From Cryptomeria japonica (Eukaryota > Streptophyta > Pinopsida > Cupressales > Cupressaceae), in assembly GCF_030272615.1 (NCBI RefSeq), contig NC_081406.1, positions 192,597,891 through 192,661,890 on the forward strand: DNA of 64,000 bases, in the 5' to 3' direction. A program made the position numbers and the translations under genes. The notes beneath the pieces were generated by a model that saw nothing but the letters and a program-made list of their open reading frames with translations, ran no database searches and had not been told where the DNA came from. Positions 44,292 to 55,433 of the stretch are shown piece after piece. The first letter of the stretch is position 1. Each line of letters starts with the position of its first letter.

Positions 44292-47200
44292 TTGAGAAAG
44301 AAATTTGAAGCGATTGCAGAGCTGAATAAGATTGTCTTGTTGTCAATTAGCGAATTGTTTCATGTTTAGAGAAATCAAGTTGAATTGAAAGTTGCAGAGA
44401 GGCGAACGGGTGTGCATTTGGGCATTTCAACCGATAAAAGAAGCAACATGCAAGAAACAAGGTATTTCTTTGTATACCGCTTCAAAACTTTCTTGTCTAG
44501 AATAAAATCTACTTCTAAGTCTGTAGAGAGGTTGTTGATCACTGCTGAGCCTGAGGAAGCTCTAAAGGTAGACCAAATTATGTCTTATAATGCATTGTTG
44601 CAAGTCCTGAGCGGTGTTGTGGTCAAAGGTGACTTGTCCAGTTATATAGATTGCAAAATAGAAGATTTTGCAACTCTACACATTTATACACAGTTGAAAT
44701 CACTCTGTGATAAGAACAGAAATATTGAAACAAAATATGCTAGGGTTTTTGAAAAAGGTTTTCATAATGCCGCCTACTTTCTTGAAGATTTTGAGGAAGA
44801 ACACATCAGAATCATTTTGAGTTGAGTTCTCGGAGAGAACATGTATTTAGAAAGGACTCACACAATAACCAAGGAAGCTATTCAGGCTGTAACTGGTTAT
44901 TTCTCAACCGGTGAAAATCCCGTGCTAAGACAAATTTCAAAGGATATTGTCTTCAAATTAACTGGTTTTACATCTGATAAGCGTGCTTTTTATATCAACA
45001 ATATTAGAGACCCTGCAGGTAGTGAAACTAGTAGCAATGGTGATAGGCTACTGGGTATTTTACTCCAGTAGACTTATTAGTGTTCCATCTGCAACAATTC
45101 ATACAACACATAGAATGATTGTTGATAATGGAGATTATGATCTCTGTGAAGGCATCAAGGTGCAATTATTTCAAAATTTACAATCTATTAAGAAGGACAA
45201 CACTCAAAAGTTCAAATATGGTCAGCTATTAGCTGGGTTATTTTTCTATTTCCAGAACTTCCTACAGGGAATTGGAGACATTGAATGGTCAAAAGACCTA
45301 CCGGTCAATGCACAGATCAAGAAAAACATCAAGGCTGTGAAGAATACTTTTTCAGCTTCCTTGAATAAGTATTTTAATGAATTTCAGAAAAAGATGACCA
45401 TGAGAATGAGATTACTTGAAGATGTGGTAAAACACTTTGCAAAAGACATAGTCTTCACTGTTTCCATTGACTTTTGCTTGATGCAAGCAATTGAGCCTAG
45501 AGAGGAAGAGATGGAAGATATGAGCTATGAGGTTAATCATGATTTACTAGTTGGCTATGCTAATACCCTACTAGCATTGCCTAAAGATAAAAAATAGGCA
45601 AATTTGGACATTGTGGCAGTCCAAGTTGCACCAACAGAAACCGATAATGTACCTGTAGCTAATGTGAAAGGAAAGAAAAAGAAGTCTGATGAAACATCTC
45701 TCGTGAAAAAGACCACAAGGGTGACTTGGAGTGTCCTAAATAAAAAGGAACTGACACCTAAAGTATATGTAAAGAAGGAGAGTGCACCAAAGAAGAGAAA
45801 TCAAAAAATTGATTTTGCAACTAGAGTCTGAGGGAACAGATTTTGAAGAAGAACCAAAGAAGGAAAAAGCAACTGACAGAACATCCAAGAAGGTAAAGGT
45901 AGTGCCATAGGCAACTACACCTATTGATATAGCTACCTACAAACCTAACACAATTTTTGAGAGAACAATGAAGACACTAGGAAGAAATAGGTTTGACAAT
46001 GTTAAAGAATATTTTGATTCTTTCACTGAAGATGAGAAGAAGCAAGTCATTCAACAGGTAGTAACTTATTTGGGTCATTACAATAGATTTTCGCATGACT
46101 TGGAAAAGGATATTTCAATCTCTTTGTATAATACTCTTTTAGATAAATGGGAGGAAGCTATTCAATTGGAAAAGAAAATTATTGATGAAATATTTGTACA
46201 ATATTTTTCCAATTTATCCTCGGATGGAATTAGTGCTTGAGTTGAGCAATACAAAGTATATTTTGATTTTAAAATGAGAAGATTGAAGCTTCTTAATGCA
46301 AAAAGGGTAGTTATTGAGATTGAGACACATCAACTAGCCTATGTAATAAAAAAGAGGGAAGAACTCACCCACTCTGGCAATAAGGATAATACTACAGATG
46401 ATGTTCCTCAACCAGAAATGGATAAAGATGAGATTGTACAACCTGAAATAGTCTATCCAATCAAGAAGAAGGATGATCAGAACACAGTGGACCTATCTAG
46501 AGACAACACTGCACCAGATATGGAGCCTCCTACAATCACCAAAGTACAGGTTACATTAGTTGAACAACCTGCTATTCAACAAATAGTGGACAATGATTTG
46601 ACAACAAAATGACTGGAGAAACCCCAATCTCCACCGATCATTGAAAATACTCAAAAGGAGTCTACTGAGAAATTTGTCACTCAGTTACCTGAAGAGACAA
46701 AGAGGACAATACAAAAAGAGCTATCATTGAGAGTGTACCCCTTGAACCGGCGAAGCAGAAACTACTTGATGATGATGATGATGATGATTCTTTAAGTATT
46801 TTAGGACCCATTGATATGAACACTTTGAGCATGTCTGAAATGTTGAAGATTGCTAATGTTATGCAATCTCGAGCACACAAGAAGAGACTAAAAGAACAAA
46901 GGATTGAAGCAAAGACAATCCTGAATGCAGTAGAAATTTTGTCTGGTTTACTACCAGAAATAGCTATTGCACATCTTCCTACACCCATTAGAAAACTTGG
47001 CCAGTTAGTTGCAGATGCATCTGATCAAATCAAGTCACTTGAAGATGCTGCTCAAATGTCTACTGAGAAGAGCCACAAGAAGAAATATGGAGATAAACTG
47101 GCAAAGAAAATTGAAAGTGGCAAAATGGCTCTATCTCATAATGGAAGTCTGTTGAGAAAAAGCTATTGAATCTGGAGGAAAGTATCTTGCCTTTACCTCC

Positions 47201-47639
47201 AATGTTTCTTTCTTTTATTCTGACATTTCTAAGAGTCAAGTTGAAACCGAGCAAGAAATGGAAAGGATATGCAAGGCATATGTCCCACTCTAGGACTCCA
47301 TTCATGCCTTTAACCAAAATGTAGATGATTTGTATGATAGATTGGTCAGGAATGATAATGAGAAGGCTAAGAGACTCTGATCTCTAAAAGAGCTCAAGAG
47401 TCTGCTCACTTTACAGGTCAACATTCATCAGAGAGCGTACTCCAATGCAGAAGCTATTCTTGCTACTCTTGAAACTTGCATGCTAGACTCAATGGAAAAA
47501 TTCCATTCCCAGCTGATGTCTACATTTGAGCATACTGCTAACATACTGAAATCATGGGAAAATGCTTTATCTCAGATGAAGTAGAACTTCAATGATATTT
47601 TTATGAGATTAGCCAATGCATGAACTCTTTTAAGTTGTT
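44292..47639 (+). pseudogene. Unrecognised long ORF upstream of a 3' LTR (additional retrotransposon ORF)
   Basis: Protein-like sequence continues for about 3.3 kb (about 1,100 codons) in three registers with several stops and frameshifts. Order: a helical N-terminal part (VAERRTGVHLGISTDKRSN; VLRQISKDIVFKLTGFTSDK; GQLLAGLFFYFQNFLQGIGD), a Lys-rich block near 45660-45820 (VKGKKKKSDETSLVKKTTRV), a second helical block (45968-46240, GRNRFDNVKEYFDSFTEDEK), an acidic and Pro-rich stretch, a run of seven Asp encoded by GAT repeats near 46767, and a C-terminal coiled-coil-like region ending near 47639. A polypurine tract and LTR follow. No gag, PR, INT, RT or RNase H motif is seen. By position it matches the extra ORF that some LTR elements (for example SIRE-type copia) carry between pol and the 3' LTR, but I do not recognise its family. 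The 5' end is cut at 44291. Confidence 0.6.
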
Positions 47640-47715
47640 AATATATGCTGAACACTTTGATACAGATTTTCTATATATATGTATCTATTTTACTTTTTCA
47701 TTTTGCAATTGTTGT

Positions 47716-47882
47716 CAAAGGGGGAGTAATAATATGTATGTTTGTTTTTGAAAATTTTGTATTTATGCATGCATTAAGGGGGAGTATGAGTATATGTGTA
47801 AATTTGTTGTGTATGCACACTTAGCGGTATTGTATTACTCTAAAATTTTCTAAGTGTTGCCATCAATGGCAAAGAGGGAGAT
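47716..47882 (+). other. Three polypurine-tract-like runs before the LTR
   Basis: CAAAGGGGGAG near 47717, AAGGGGGAG near 47776, and AAAGAGGGAGATT at 47871-47882. Only the last abuts the LTR start TGTTGTC, so it is the likely functional tract; the others are similar runs upstream. Confidence 0.65.
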
Positions 47883-49000
47883 TGTTGTCTTGATGATGAT
47901 TGTATTGTATTCATCACTTGTTGTCATTGATGAAACACTCTCTCACACACATATGATTTCATTGACTACCGGTGTAACTTCAATTGGTTTACAATGTCAA
48001 TCGGTATGTTTAAGGTTTATCTCTAACCAGTACTTTGTGTCAACCGGTATGTGCTTAAGAGATAACCCATGGCTACACTAAGTCGACATGAAAATGAAGA
48101 TGAAGATGAAGATGGAGATCAAGCAGAAGATTTCAGGACAACGGTTCACATGTTTTGTTCCAACTGGTTTTGACTATTCTAACCGGTATCTGATTTTGTG
48201 ATGAGTTACTAGCACCAACTTCTTGACGGTCATTTTTGTGATGAGTTTTGATCACTTGTCTAGATACATTGCACCTAGGAAATTGTGTTTTGATTTCCTT
48301 AGGCCGACATAAGATTTGAATATCTATTTAAGACATCTTAGTGAATCATTTGAAACTGATAGAGAATGATGTTATGCAAATACTGATATGCATAAAGAGT
48401 GAAATATTTTGTTGAAGAGCAATAAGTGTTAAGATGAAGAGCAGTGTTGAATGTACTAAGAAGGATATGATCTAGCAAGTATTGTGCTACTCAGAACAGA
48501 TCAAATCATTCTTGTTGTTTTCTAATCATTACAATATAATCAAATCCCTTAACTGGGTAAGCTCTAGCAAGCTTCATTGTACAAATCCTCTAACAAGGTG
48601 ATCCATTAGTTTGGATTCTCAAATCCTCCAATGAGGTTACTCCTAACAGGGTAAGTACTCTTAACAGGGTGTAAGCTTCTAATCAAGCTTTGGGATCTCT
48701 AACAAGATTTGCTCCTAGTAGAGCACTTTGTAAGACCTTAACTGGTCAATTATTTATTACTACAGATAGTTAACTGGTGAGTTCCATCTCACTGTGGTTT
48801 TTACCTAATTGGGTTTTCCACATATAAACACTTGTGTTATGGTGGATGCTTTACTTTTTGTAGATGTTGTTATATCATTTTGGATAGCATGTATTTTGTT
48901 TAAATGCTTGGTTAAGTTCATCTACCGGTTTGTGTTTGAAGTAGTGTTTTATTTGGTGTCACTGATTCACCCCCCCTCTTAGTGTTTTTCAAGTCCATCA
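47883..49000 (+). mobile_element. 3' LTR (about 1.12 kb), copia-like
   Basis: It starts TGTTGTCTTGATGATG after the polypurine tract and ends TTTCAAGTCCATCA (TG...CA). The body has repeated CTAACARGGT-type blocks (48590-48700) like those in the solo LTR at 26898-28088, and a U5 hairpin at the 3' end. The 5' partner is absent, so no target duplication can be tested. Confidence 0.75.
48960..48984 (+). promoter_or_regulatory. U5 hairpin with C-rich loop
   Basis: CACTGA (48960-48965) pairs with TTAGTG (48979-48984), with one G-U wobble, around a TTCACCCCCCCTC loop 16 bp before the LTR end. Loop and position match two other LTRs in the window although the stem sequence differs. Confidence 0.5.
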
Positions 49001-49214
49001 GTCTTTTGTTTGAATTTTGTCTTTGTTTTGTTTTGTGTGTCCTTGCATGTGATTGTGTGAGTTAAGATCCTAAGGTTGGGGGCTTGGTTCCTCGAAATTA
49101 GTGACGTCTTATTTTCTTACAATCTCGCTCCTAGATGCTCCTCTCTTTCATATTTCTACTTTACCACAAGTACATGTGCATAGGCTCATACTCCTATTAA
49201 AGTGGGGGATAAAT
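49001..49214 (+). mobile_element. 3' internal end and polypurine tract of an outer gypsy element
   Basis: GGTTGGGGGCTTGGTTCCTC (about 49074) and the tract AAAGTGGGGGATAAA ending at 49214 match the 3' internal end of Tat-type gypsy elements. No coding sequence remains. Confidence 0.55.
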
Positions 49215-49902
49215 GTAGTGTTGTAAATTATAATCGGTACAATTTACACCTCGCATTTGTGCTTCTTCTTTAGTGTGCCCCATTTTCATTCCCGTTAGGA
49301 CCATTTTGGCCTCATTTTGCTCCAACCGTAATGTCATATGTTGACAGTGTTGGATAGGCCCCATCTCAAAGGTTGTCCTCTCCTATTTCATGATTGGCTG
49401 GTTTTGTTTTTGGAGGACCAGAGCATGGAGCACCTTGGTCTTGGACCAGGGTGCCCCAAAATGCCCTGGTCCCCCTTAAATAGGCCCTAATTTGACATGG
49501 GGTAGACCCTTTCCCTCTCCGATGGAATTCGGTGCCCGTGGCTACACTTGACCATTGGAAGTCATCCTAATTAGTAATTTACCTAGGGAACCCTATATAA
49601 AGATATCCTATCAATTTATTTTAGATCTAAGACTCCATACATAACATTCGTGCATTCAAGAAATCATCATCAAGCATTTTTAGAGATTTAAGACAACATT
49701 TCATCCTTCAAGCATTATGGAGCAAAGTTACATCAATCTTCATACAAGCATGTGTGTTTGATTAGGGTTGCCATGTTCATGTGTTCGTCATGGCATTATA
49801 TTCAACATTTGCGATTACATTCGAAGAGCATTACATCATTAATCTTTCCATTTAAAAATGTAGATTTGAGGTATATCTCCTAGCATTTACTTCAATATTT
49901 AT
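49215..49902 (+). mobile_element. Partial LTR of the outer gypsy element
   Basis: It starts TGTAGTGTTGTAAATT after a polypurine tract. The start resembles the oppositely oriented LTR at 63143 (TATAGTGTCATAAAATT). It contains a TATA-like CCCTATATAAAG near 49597. It is interrupted at 49903 by the start of another gypsy LTR; the remainder was not found. Confidence 0.65.
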
Positions 49903-50231
49903 TGTAGACACACAAATTTTTCATCAAATGTCCTCATACATTAATCATGACTCTTCTATGGATATTATTGTCTATTTAATTTAATTCATTAATTATTTCT
50001 TCTATTAAGTCTTTCCATTGTCTTAAAATCATTAAAAATATTTTATTTCATAAATCCCTAACTTCCTTCTTCATAAATTCATTCTCATGAATCTCGAATT
50101 TCCATATCACAAACTCTTCTATTTATCCTTACATCCCCCACCAATTACATCCACTTAGAGAATGTGGGATAAATCCTCGTCCATAACTACCTTTTTTCAT
50201 CCCACATTCGTCCCTTGAGTTTTCTTTCCTA
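49903..50231 (+). repeat. Conserved start of the gypsy 5' LTR
   Basis: Homologous to 61674-62014 from TGTAGAYRCAYAAATTTT to GAGTTTTCTTTCCTA, with small indels. Beyond 50231 the two copies diverge abruptly because the 3' copy ends. Confidence 0.88.
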
Positions 50232-50723
50232 TGAGGACACTTATAAATCTATTTGCCCCTCTCATTTGCTTCTTGATGTTCAGGCACTATACAATCATTT
50301 TGATTTCAACATACTTATTCTATCTCGTTCTTTCATAGCCTCTTGTGCAAATTGCTTAAAAATCTGAGAACAAAGACAAGATCTTGGTTGATAGAGAAAC
50401 AATGGAGTTAGATAGCTTGTGAATGCATTTAGTTTTGTCTACTTTGCATTGTTCCTTATTTGCATTCATTTAGAAAACGCTCCATTGCATGATGTTGGAT
50501 TACATTTCTTGAGTTTTTGACTCCTAGTGGGACTCTTGAGACCAAGAAACAAATTCATATCCCTCATCAACATTGGTATCCATTCAAACAGTTATTTGCC
50601 TTCAGTTTGATGCACTTTTATATAGTTCACATTGCCTTGTATATGCCTTGTCTTTTCCACTTAATTTCTGCACTTTTATAGTAGCCACGTATTCTTTCTG
50701 TGCTGCCATATTAATCAGATTTT

Positions 50724-50950
50724 AAATCAGCTATGGCATTGTAATGTGGTACAATATGTTTCCGATCTTAAATCAGCTATGGCATTGTAATGTGCTGCAA
50801 TATTTTTCAGATTTTTAAATCAGCTATGGCATTGTAATGTGCTGCTATATTTTTCAGATTTTTAAATCAGCTATGGCATTGTAATGTGCTGCTATATTTT
50901 TCAAATTTTAAATCATTTATGGCTTTATAATGTGCAGATTTTAAAACATT
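50724..50950 (+). repeat. 46-47-bp tandem repeat, about five units
   Basis: Units beginning AAATCAGCTATGGCATTGTA start at 50724, 50770, 50817 and 50864; a diverged unit (AAATCATTTATGG) starts at 50910. It lies in the 5' LTR or leader of the gypsy element. Confidence 0.92.
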
Positions 50951-51049
50951 TACATGCCTTGTCTATGATCAAGATTTTGCAGGTTTAAAATGATTTACAT
51001 GCCTTCTATTTGCATCATGTTTTGCATATTTTAAAACAGGTAATTCTTG

Positions 51050-51720
51050 CATGTACTTCTTGTGTTAGTTTTTAGTTAGTATTTGTTAGTATTGTGTGTG
51101 TTTGTGGTTAGTTTTGTTTTGTTAAGTTTGTGTGTGTTTTGTTTTGTTAATTAATGTTAATTAGTGTTAATTGTGTGCTTTGTTAGTTAGCATTTAGTTG
51201 GTGTGTTTGTTTAGTGTTAATTTAGTTGTTATTTTAGTTTAGTTTTTTTTTTTTAATTGTTTGTTTAGTCTAGTTTGTTAGTTTTTTGTTTTTATTAGTT
51301 TGTGTTAGTTTTTAGTTAGTATTCGTTAGCTCGTATAGTGTTAGTTGTGTCTTCGTAGTTTGTTTTAGTGTTTGTTTGGTTTTGTTTAGTATAGTTAGAT
51401 TTTTGTTTTTATTAGTTTGTGATAGTTTTTAGTTAGTATTTGTTAGCTTGTTTAGTGTTAGTTGTGTCTTGGTAGTTTGTTTTAGTGTTTGTTTTGTTTA
51501 TCTGTGTTTTGTTAATTGTTTATAGTCCTTGTTAGTTTGGCTTAGTGTCTTTGTTGTGTTTGTTTTAGTTTCTTTGTTAGTCTGTTAGTGTTTAGTTGTC
51601 TTTGTGTCTTGGAGTGCTTTTTTACTTTGTTAGTGTGTCTTTGTGTCTTTGTTAGTCGTTAAGAGGCTTTTGTGTTGTCTTTCTTGGTGTGGTTGTTTTT
51701 AGTTTTCTTTTGATTTTTGG
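51050..51720 (+). repeat. GT-rich, C- and A-poor tract with 117-bp duplication
   Basis: About 670 bp dominated by TTAGTT, TTTGTT and GTGTTAG, with strong strand asymmetry. Within it, segments starting near 51284 and 51401 are about 92% alike at a 117-bp offset. There is no coding potential. It belongs to the gypsy LTR or leader. Confidence 0.85.
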
Positions 51721-53172
51721 ACTAATCGTGCATTGTGGTGCATGACATTTGTTGAAGAAATTGTGATTTTGAAACAAACTAATTGTCTGATTTTTCTATA
51801 TTAAATCACATTACAATTTGGTGCTTAAAATGAACATCTGTCTTTTGTGTTTGGTGCACTTGCACATCTATAGGGTGGACCCACCGTTACACTGACTATG
51901 CTCTCCCCTCGCCTTCGTGGATATTGGGTGTAAGAGAAAGGTGATTAACAATGCTCATTTTTTTATTTTGTAGTTGAGGGATATATTTGATTGAGGATTT
52001 CATCACCTCACAAGGGGATATCGTCTCTCCAGCATGATCTTGAGTGGGTTTTTCGAACCGCTATATAAATATACAAGTCAGGCGGCTGAAGTGTTGAGTG
52101 AAATCGATATATGTGGAGACCTTGTGTGCATCGATAAACTCAATTAAAGCCTTAAGTGGCTTGCTTCGAGAATCTATCATTGGATTGAGATCCCTCAGAA
52201 AAACACTAGACACCTTACTTAGAAGCCTACCCTTATTTGCCTTGGTGTGGCGATTTCAGTGCAAGGGGATAATTGGTTTTTCTCCCAAGATACCAACCAT
52301 GTGTATTTACTTGAGATGAGATAGAACTTTCCAACTTTGTATAGGCTATTTATAGCTTTCCGAAAAAAGGGTGATTGGGTTATGCCTCCAGGCCTGGGGC
52401 CCCCTACCTATCCTCTCTCATAAAGCCAAGATTGTTAAACACTCCTTAAGGTGTTGAGAATTCAAGGTGAAGAAATACCAAGCTATGGGATGAATCGTTT
52501 GCATTATGAACCAATTGACCATAGGATTTTGTCTTCAAGTGTTTTCGATTGTGTTGAGACCAGTGAAAACTTGGCCTTGAGGGGCTATTGAACATGCATA
52601 TTATGCTGACACTATTACCTTTCAAACAATTAAACATTGTGTTCTTGTGCTAGAGTGTTTTCTTGCTATAATTTATCACAACAAACAAGAAAATTCAACC
52701 ACTGTTATTCATAGATCAACCAGACTTGTCACAATATCGAAACTTTGCACATTTGATCAGTGGTCTTACACTTCAGTGACAGAGAATTAAGAACATAGAC
52801 ACATCTTTTTTTCTTGGTATCATGTTTCAAATTCTATTCTTTTAGGATTTGAGTCATTAGTCCTTGCATATCTAGAGTCACTCCGTCAGTCATATCCATT
52901 TGCATACTTGTCATTGCTTAAAACAAAAACTCTTAGCTTATGTATAGGTTACTCTCCTTGGTCTTAAATCAAACACCTAAGAGTTACCTTTTATCTCACT
53001 TTTGACTTGTCATTATCTAATTCAATCCAAACCTCATACTCATCTTCATAATCCACTTAGAGTCTCATCACATTACACTCTTTAGGTTATCCTTGCATTT
53101 TAAACTTGCATTCCATCTAATCTTGAGTCTCACAGACATTGTCATATAGGTCAAAGATCATAATTATCAATC
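51721..53172 (+). other. Leader or end of 5' LTR of the gypsy element
   Basis: No gene. TTACAATTTGGTGCTT near 51811-51826 is in the right kind of context for an LTR end followed by a PBS, but I cannot assign a tRNA. The 73-codon frame at 52098 has no motif. Confidence 0.4.
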
Positions 53173-54783
53173 ATGCTACCTAAGACTAGATATCAATTGA
53201 GAATGGAACAATTACAAAAAGATCATGAAAGAGAATTGGAACAAATAAGAAAGGAATATGAAAAGGCAAAACATTGTGAGCCACTTGATGAGGAAGAAGA
53301 ACATGTGGATATTCTAGAGGATCAAGAAAATGAAACTGAAAACAATGAACATGAAAATGATACCACTAGTAGTAGTAGTAGTAGCGGTGAGGAGGTCACC
53401 TGATTTTGATGCATCCTTACTCATAGATGGAAAAGTTAGATCTAATAAGTATAAAAGCTCAAAAAGTCGTAATGAGGACAAAGTAAAAGATCATAGACCT
53501 TTTTACTTGAGATTAGATTACAAGAGTTCTACAAAGACTTCATAACCAACACCCACCAATGATCCTATTTTGGATGAGCTTAGAACATTACGACATGAAT
53601 TGGATACTCTTAAGAATGCTAAAACCGTTTCCCATAAGTTCTCAATTGAAGATACATGTCCTTATCCTTTTGATCCTAGAATAATGCCACCTTTTCCTAG
53701 CAATTGGGAGATACCTAATCTTGATAAGTATAGAGGGAAAGGTGATCCTAAGGACAATTTGAGAGAATTTTGTGCTGCAACTTTGGATTTTTCTGTTGAT
53801 CAAACTTACCTTATGAGATTGTTCTCTCGTAGTCTTGGAGGAAGTGCCATGAAATGGTTTTCAAAATTACCTCCTACTATCAAATCATTTCAAGAATTGG
53901 CAGACAGTTTATGTTTATCTCATAGTATGCATACAATTTTGAACATGAAGTGACTATGTCAGATCTTTTCAATACCAAGCAAAGACAAGGAGAGTCTTTT
54001 GTTTCATTTTTACAGAGAGAGAGACATCTGATTAAAAGAGCACCATGCAACATCCCTGATAAGCAATTTTTTGATCTTTTATGTCATAATTTGACAAAAA
54101 AGCTTGGAAAATAACCTCGTCTCAAATGCTTATACTCCTTTGAGGAAGTGACATAATTGGGAGTTTGGATTGAGAAAAATATTATAGATGGAGTTATAAA
54201 TATAAATGTTAGGTAGCTGTGGTTGGATTCCTTCAGGATGACATAGATGATATAAATGTCTAAGTGGCCTATCGGCCTTAGACATTTATATCGGTTATGT
54301 TGACCTAAAGGAATCCAACCATAGCTACCTACCATTAACAATAAAGATGTACAATGACAAAGATTATAAAGAAAGTTATAGTTCAAACAACAATAACAAG
54401 ACACCTTTTTGGGCTAAGAACAAACATATTGTTAATGACAAAGTTGTTGATTCTAAAGTTGCTAATTTTGGGAAAAGAGAAGCATAAAACTTATACTAGG
54501 AGAACTTTCACTCCATTGGGGTAGTCACTTGAGTTTGCATTAAAGGATCTTCTTGGAAATAATGTTATAACTTTGCCATAAATTAGGGAATACAATCTAC
54601 AAGTTAAACCTCCATGGTGGAATGAAGATCATTTTTTCGATTATCACAGACATAAGGGACATAAGATAAACAATTGTAACAAGATTCAACATGAGATACA
54701 CGATCTTCTTGATGAGGGAAATTTTATAGTTGATGGTCATACTCCTTCAAGTAACTTTGACCATGAGGTGTTTAAGAATTAGT
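53173..54783 (+). pseudogene. gag: Gypsy gag, broken and carrying a foldback insertion
   Basis: It starts MLPKTRYQLRMEQLQKDHER with a coiled-coil-like N-terminus, then acidic residues and a Ser run from AGT repeats. A frameshift near 53400 leads to RTLRHELDTLK and the capsid block IPNLDKYRGKGDPKDNLREF, GGSAMKWFSKLPP. Another shift near 53945 leads to MSDLFNTKQRQGESFVSFLQ. A palindromic insertion at 54210-54331 interrupts it. The nucleocapsid-like end DYHRHKGHKINNCNKIQHEI keeps His and one Cys. The last readable part ends near 54783 at a TAG. Confidence 0.85.
54210..54331. mobile_element. Foldback (palindromic) insertion in gypsy gag
   Basis: Arms of about 60 bp with about 87% complementarity (TAGGTAGCTGTGGTTGGATT against its reversed copy AATCCAACCATAGCTACCTA) meet at a 4-nt centre, GGCC-TATC-GGCC. 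The gag frame resumes on neither side without it. No clear target duplication. It resembles a very short MITE or foldback element. Confidence 0.7.
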
Positions 54784-55163
54784 TTCCAAAACATGATAAA
54801 GATAAAGGAAAAGCCTCTAAATCTAGTGATGGTGTTAATTACACTAATGCTCAATACGAATATTGCATAAACTATCTCGGTGAATCCGCTAATCATGTGA
54901 ATACCTTCATAATCAAAGGCAAAGAACCTAAATGTGAAGTTGTTACCCATAGAGGCATGATTACACTTCAAGGTCCTAGTTCTAGTTCTAAATCCATAAC
55001 CACAACTTCACAATATAACTTGATAGAGCATTTAGGAAAAACCCTTACACAAATTTCCATACTCGAGCTTCTTCGCCTATCCACTGAGCATAAAACAATT
55101 CTTGACCAAGTACTTGCAAATACCACTGTGCCTACCAACTTGCATGTAGATTAATTCCAAGCC

Positions 55164-55433
55164 ATGGTGGGTCATATTGCCACCCCTCATACCCTCACTT
55201 TCACGGAAAATGATGATCACTCTATGCAAAAACCCCATAATGTACCTTTACATATTGAAATAATTATCCATAAAGTTAAGGTCAAGCGAGTGTTAATAGA
55301 TGGAGGAGTAGGTCTCAACATTTGTACCTTGAAAGTAGTCAAAGAATTGGGCTTCTATGAAAATGCAGTAGATCAAAGAAAGAAAATCACTATCAAAGCC
55401 TATGATGAGGAGGAAATTTCATCAAAAGGCTAA
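55164..55433 (+). pseudogene. pol: Gypsy protease
   Basis: An open stretch of 89 codons with HIEIIIHKVKVKRVLIDGGV followed by GLNICTLKVVKELGF. The position matches the aspartic-protease flap and active site of Tat elements, but the usual D-[NS]-G or D-[ST]-G reads D-G-G. It ends at a TAA. Confidence 0.7.

Noticed and set aside
50724-50950. CRISPR-like array
   Set aside because: The units are head-to-tail without distinct spacers; it is a simple tandem repeat in a plant retroelement.
51050-51720. Interstitial telomere repeat
   Set aside because: The TTAGTT-like units are irregular and lack the TTTAGGG plant telomere motif.
51811-51826. Primer-binding site for the gypsy element
   Set aside because: The sequence TTTGGTGCTT is suggestive, but I could not match it to a tRNA 3' end over enough bases.
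54084-54404. Minus-strand 106-codon frame
   Set aside because: It runs through the foldback insertion opposite the decayed gag and has no motif.
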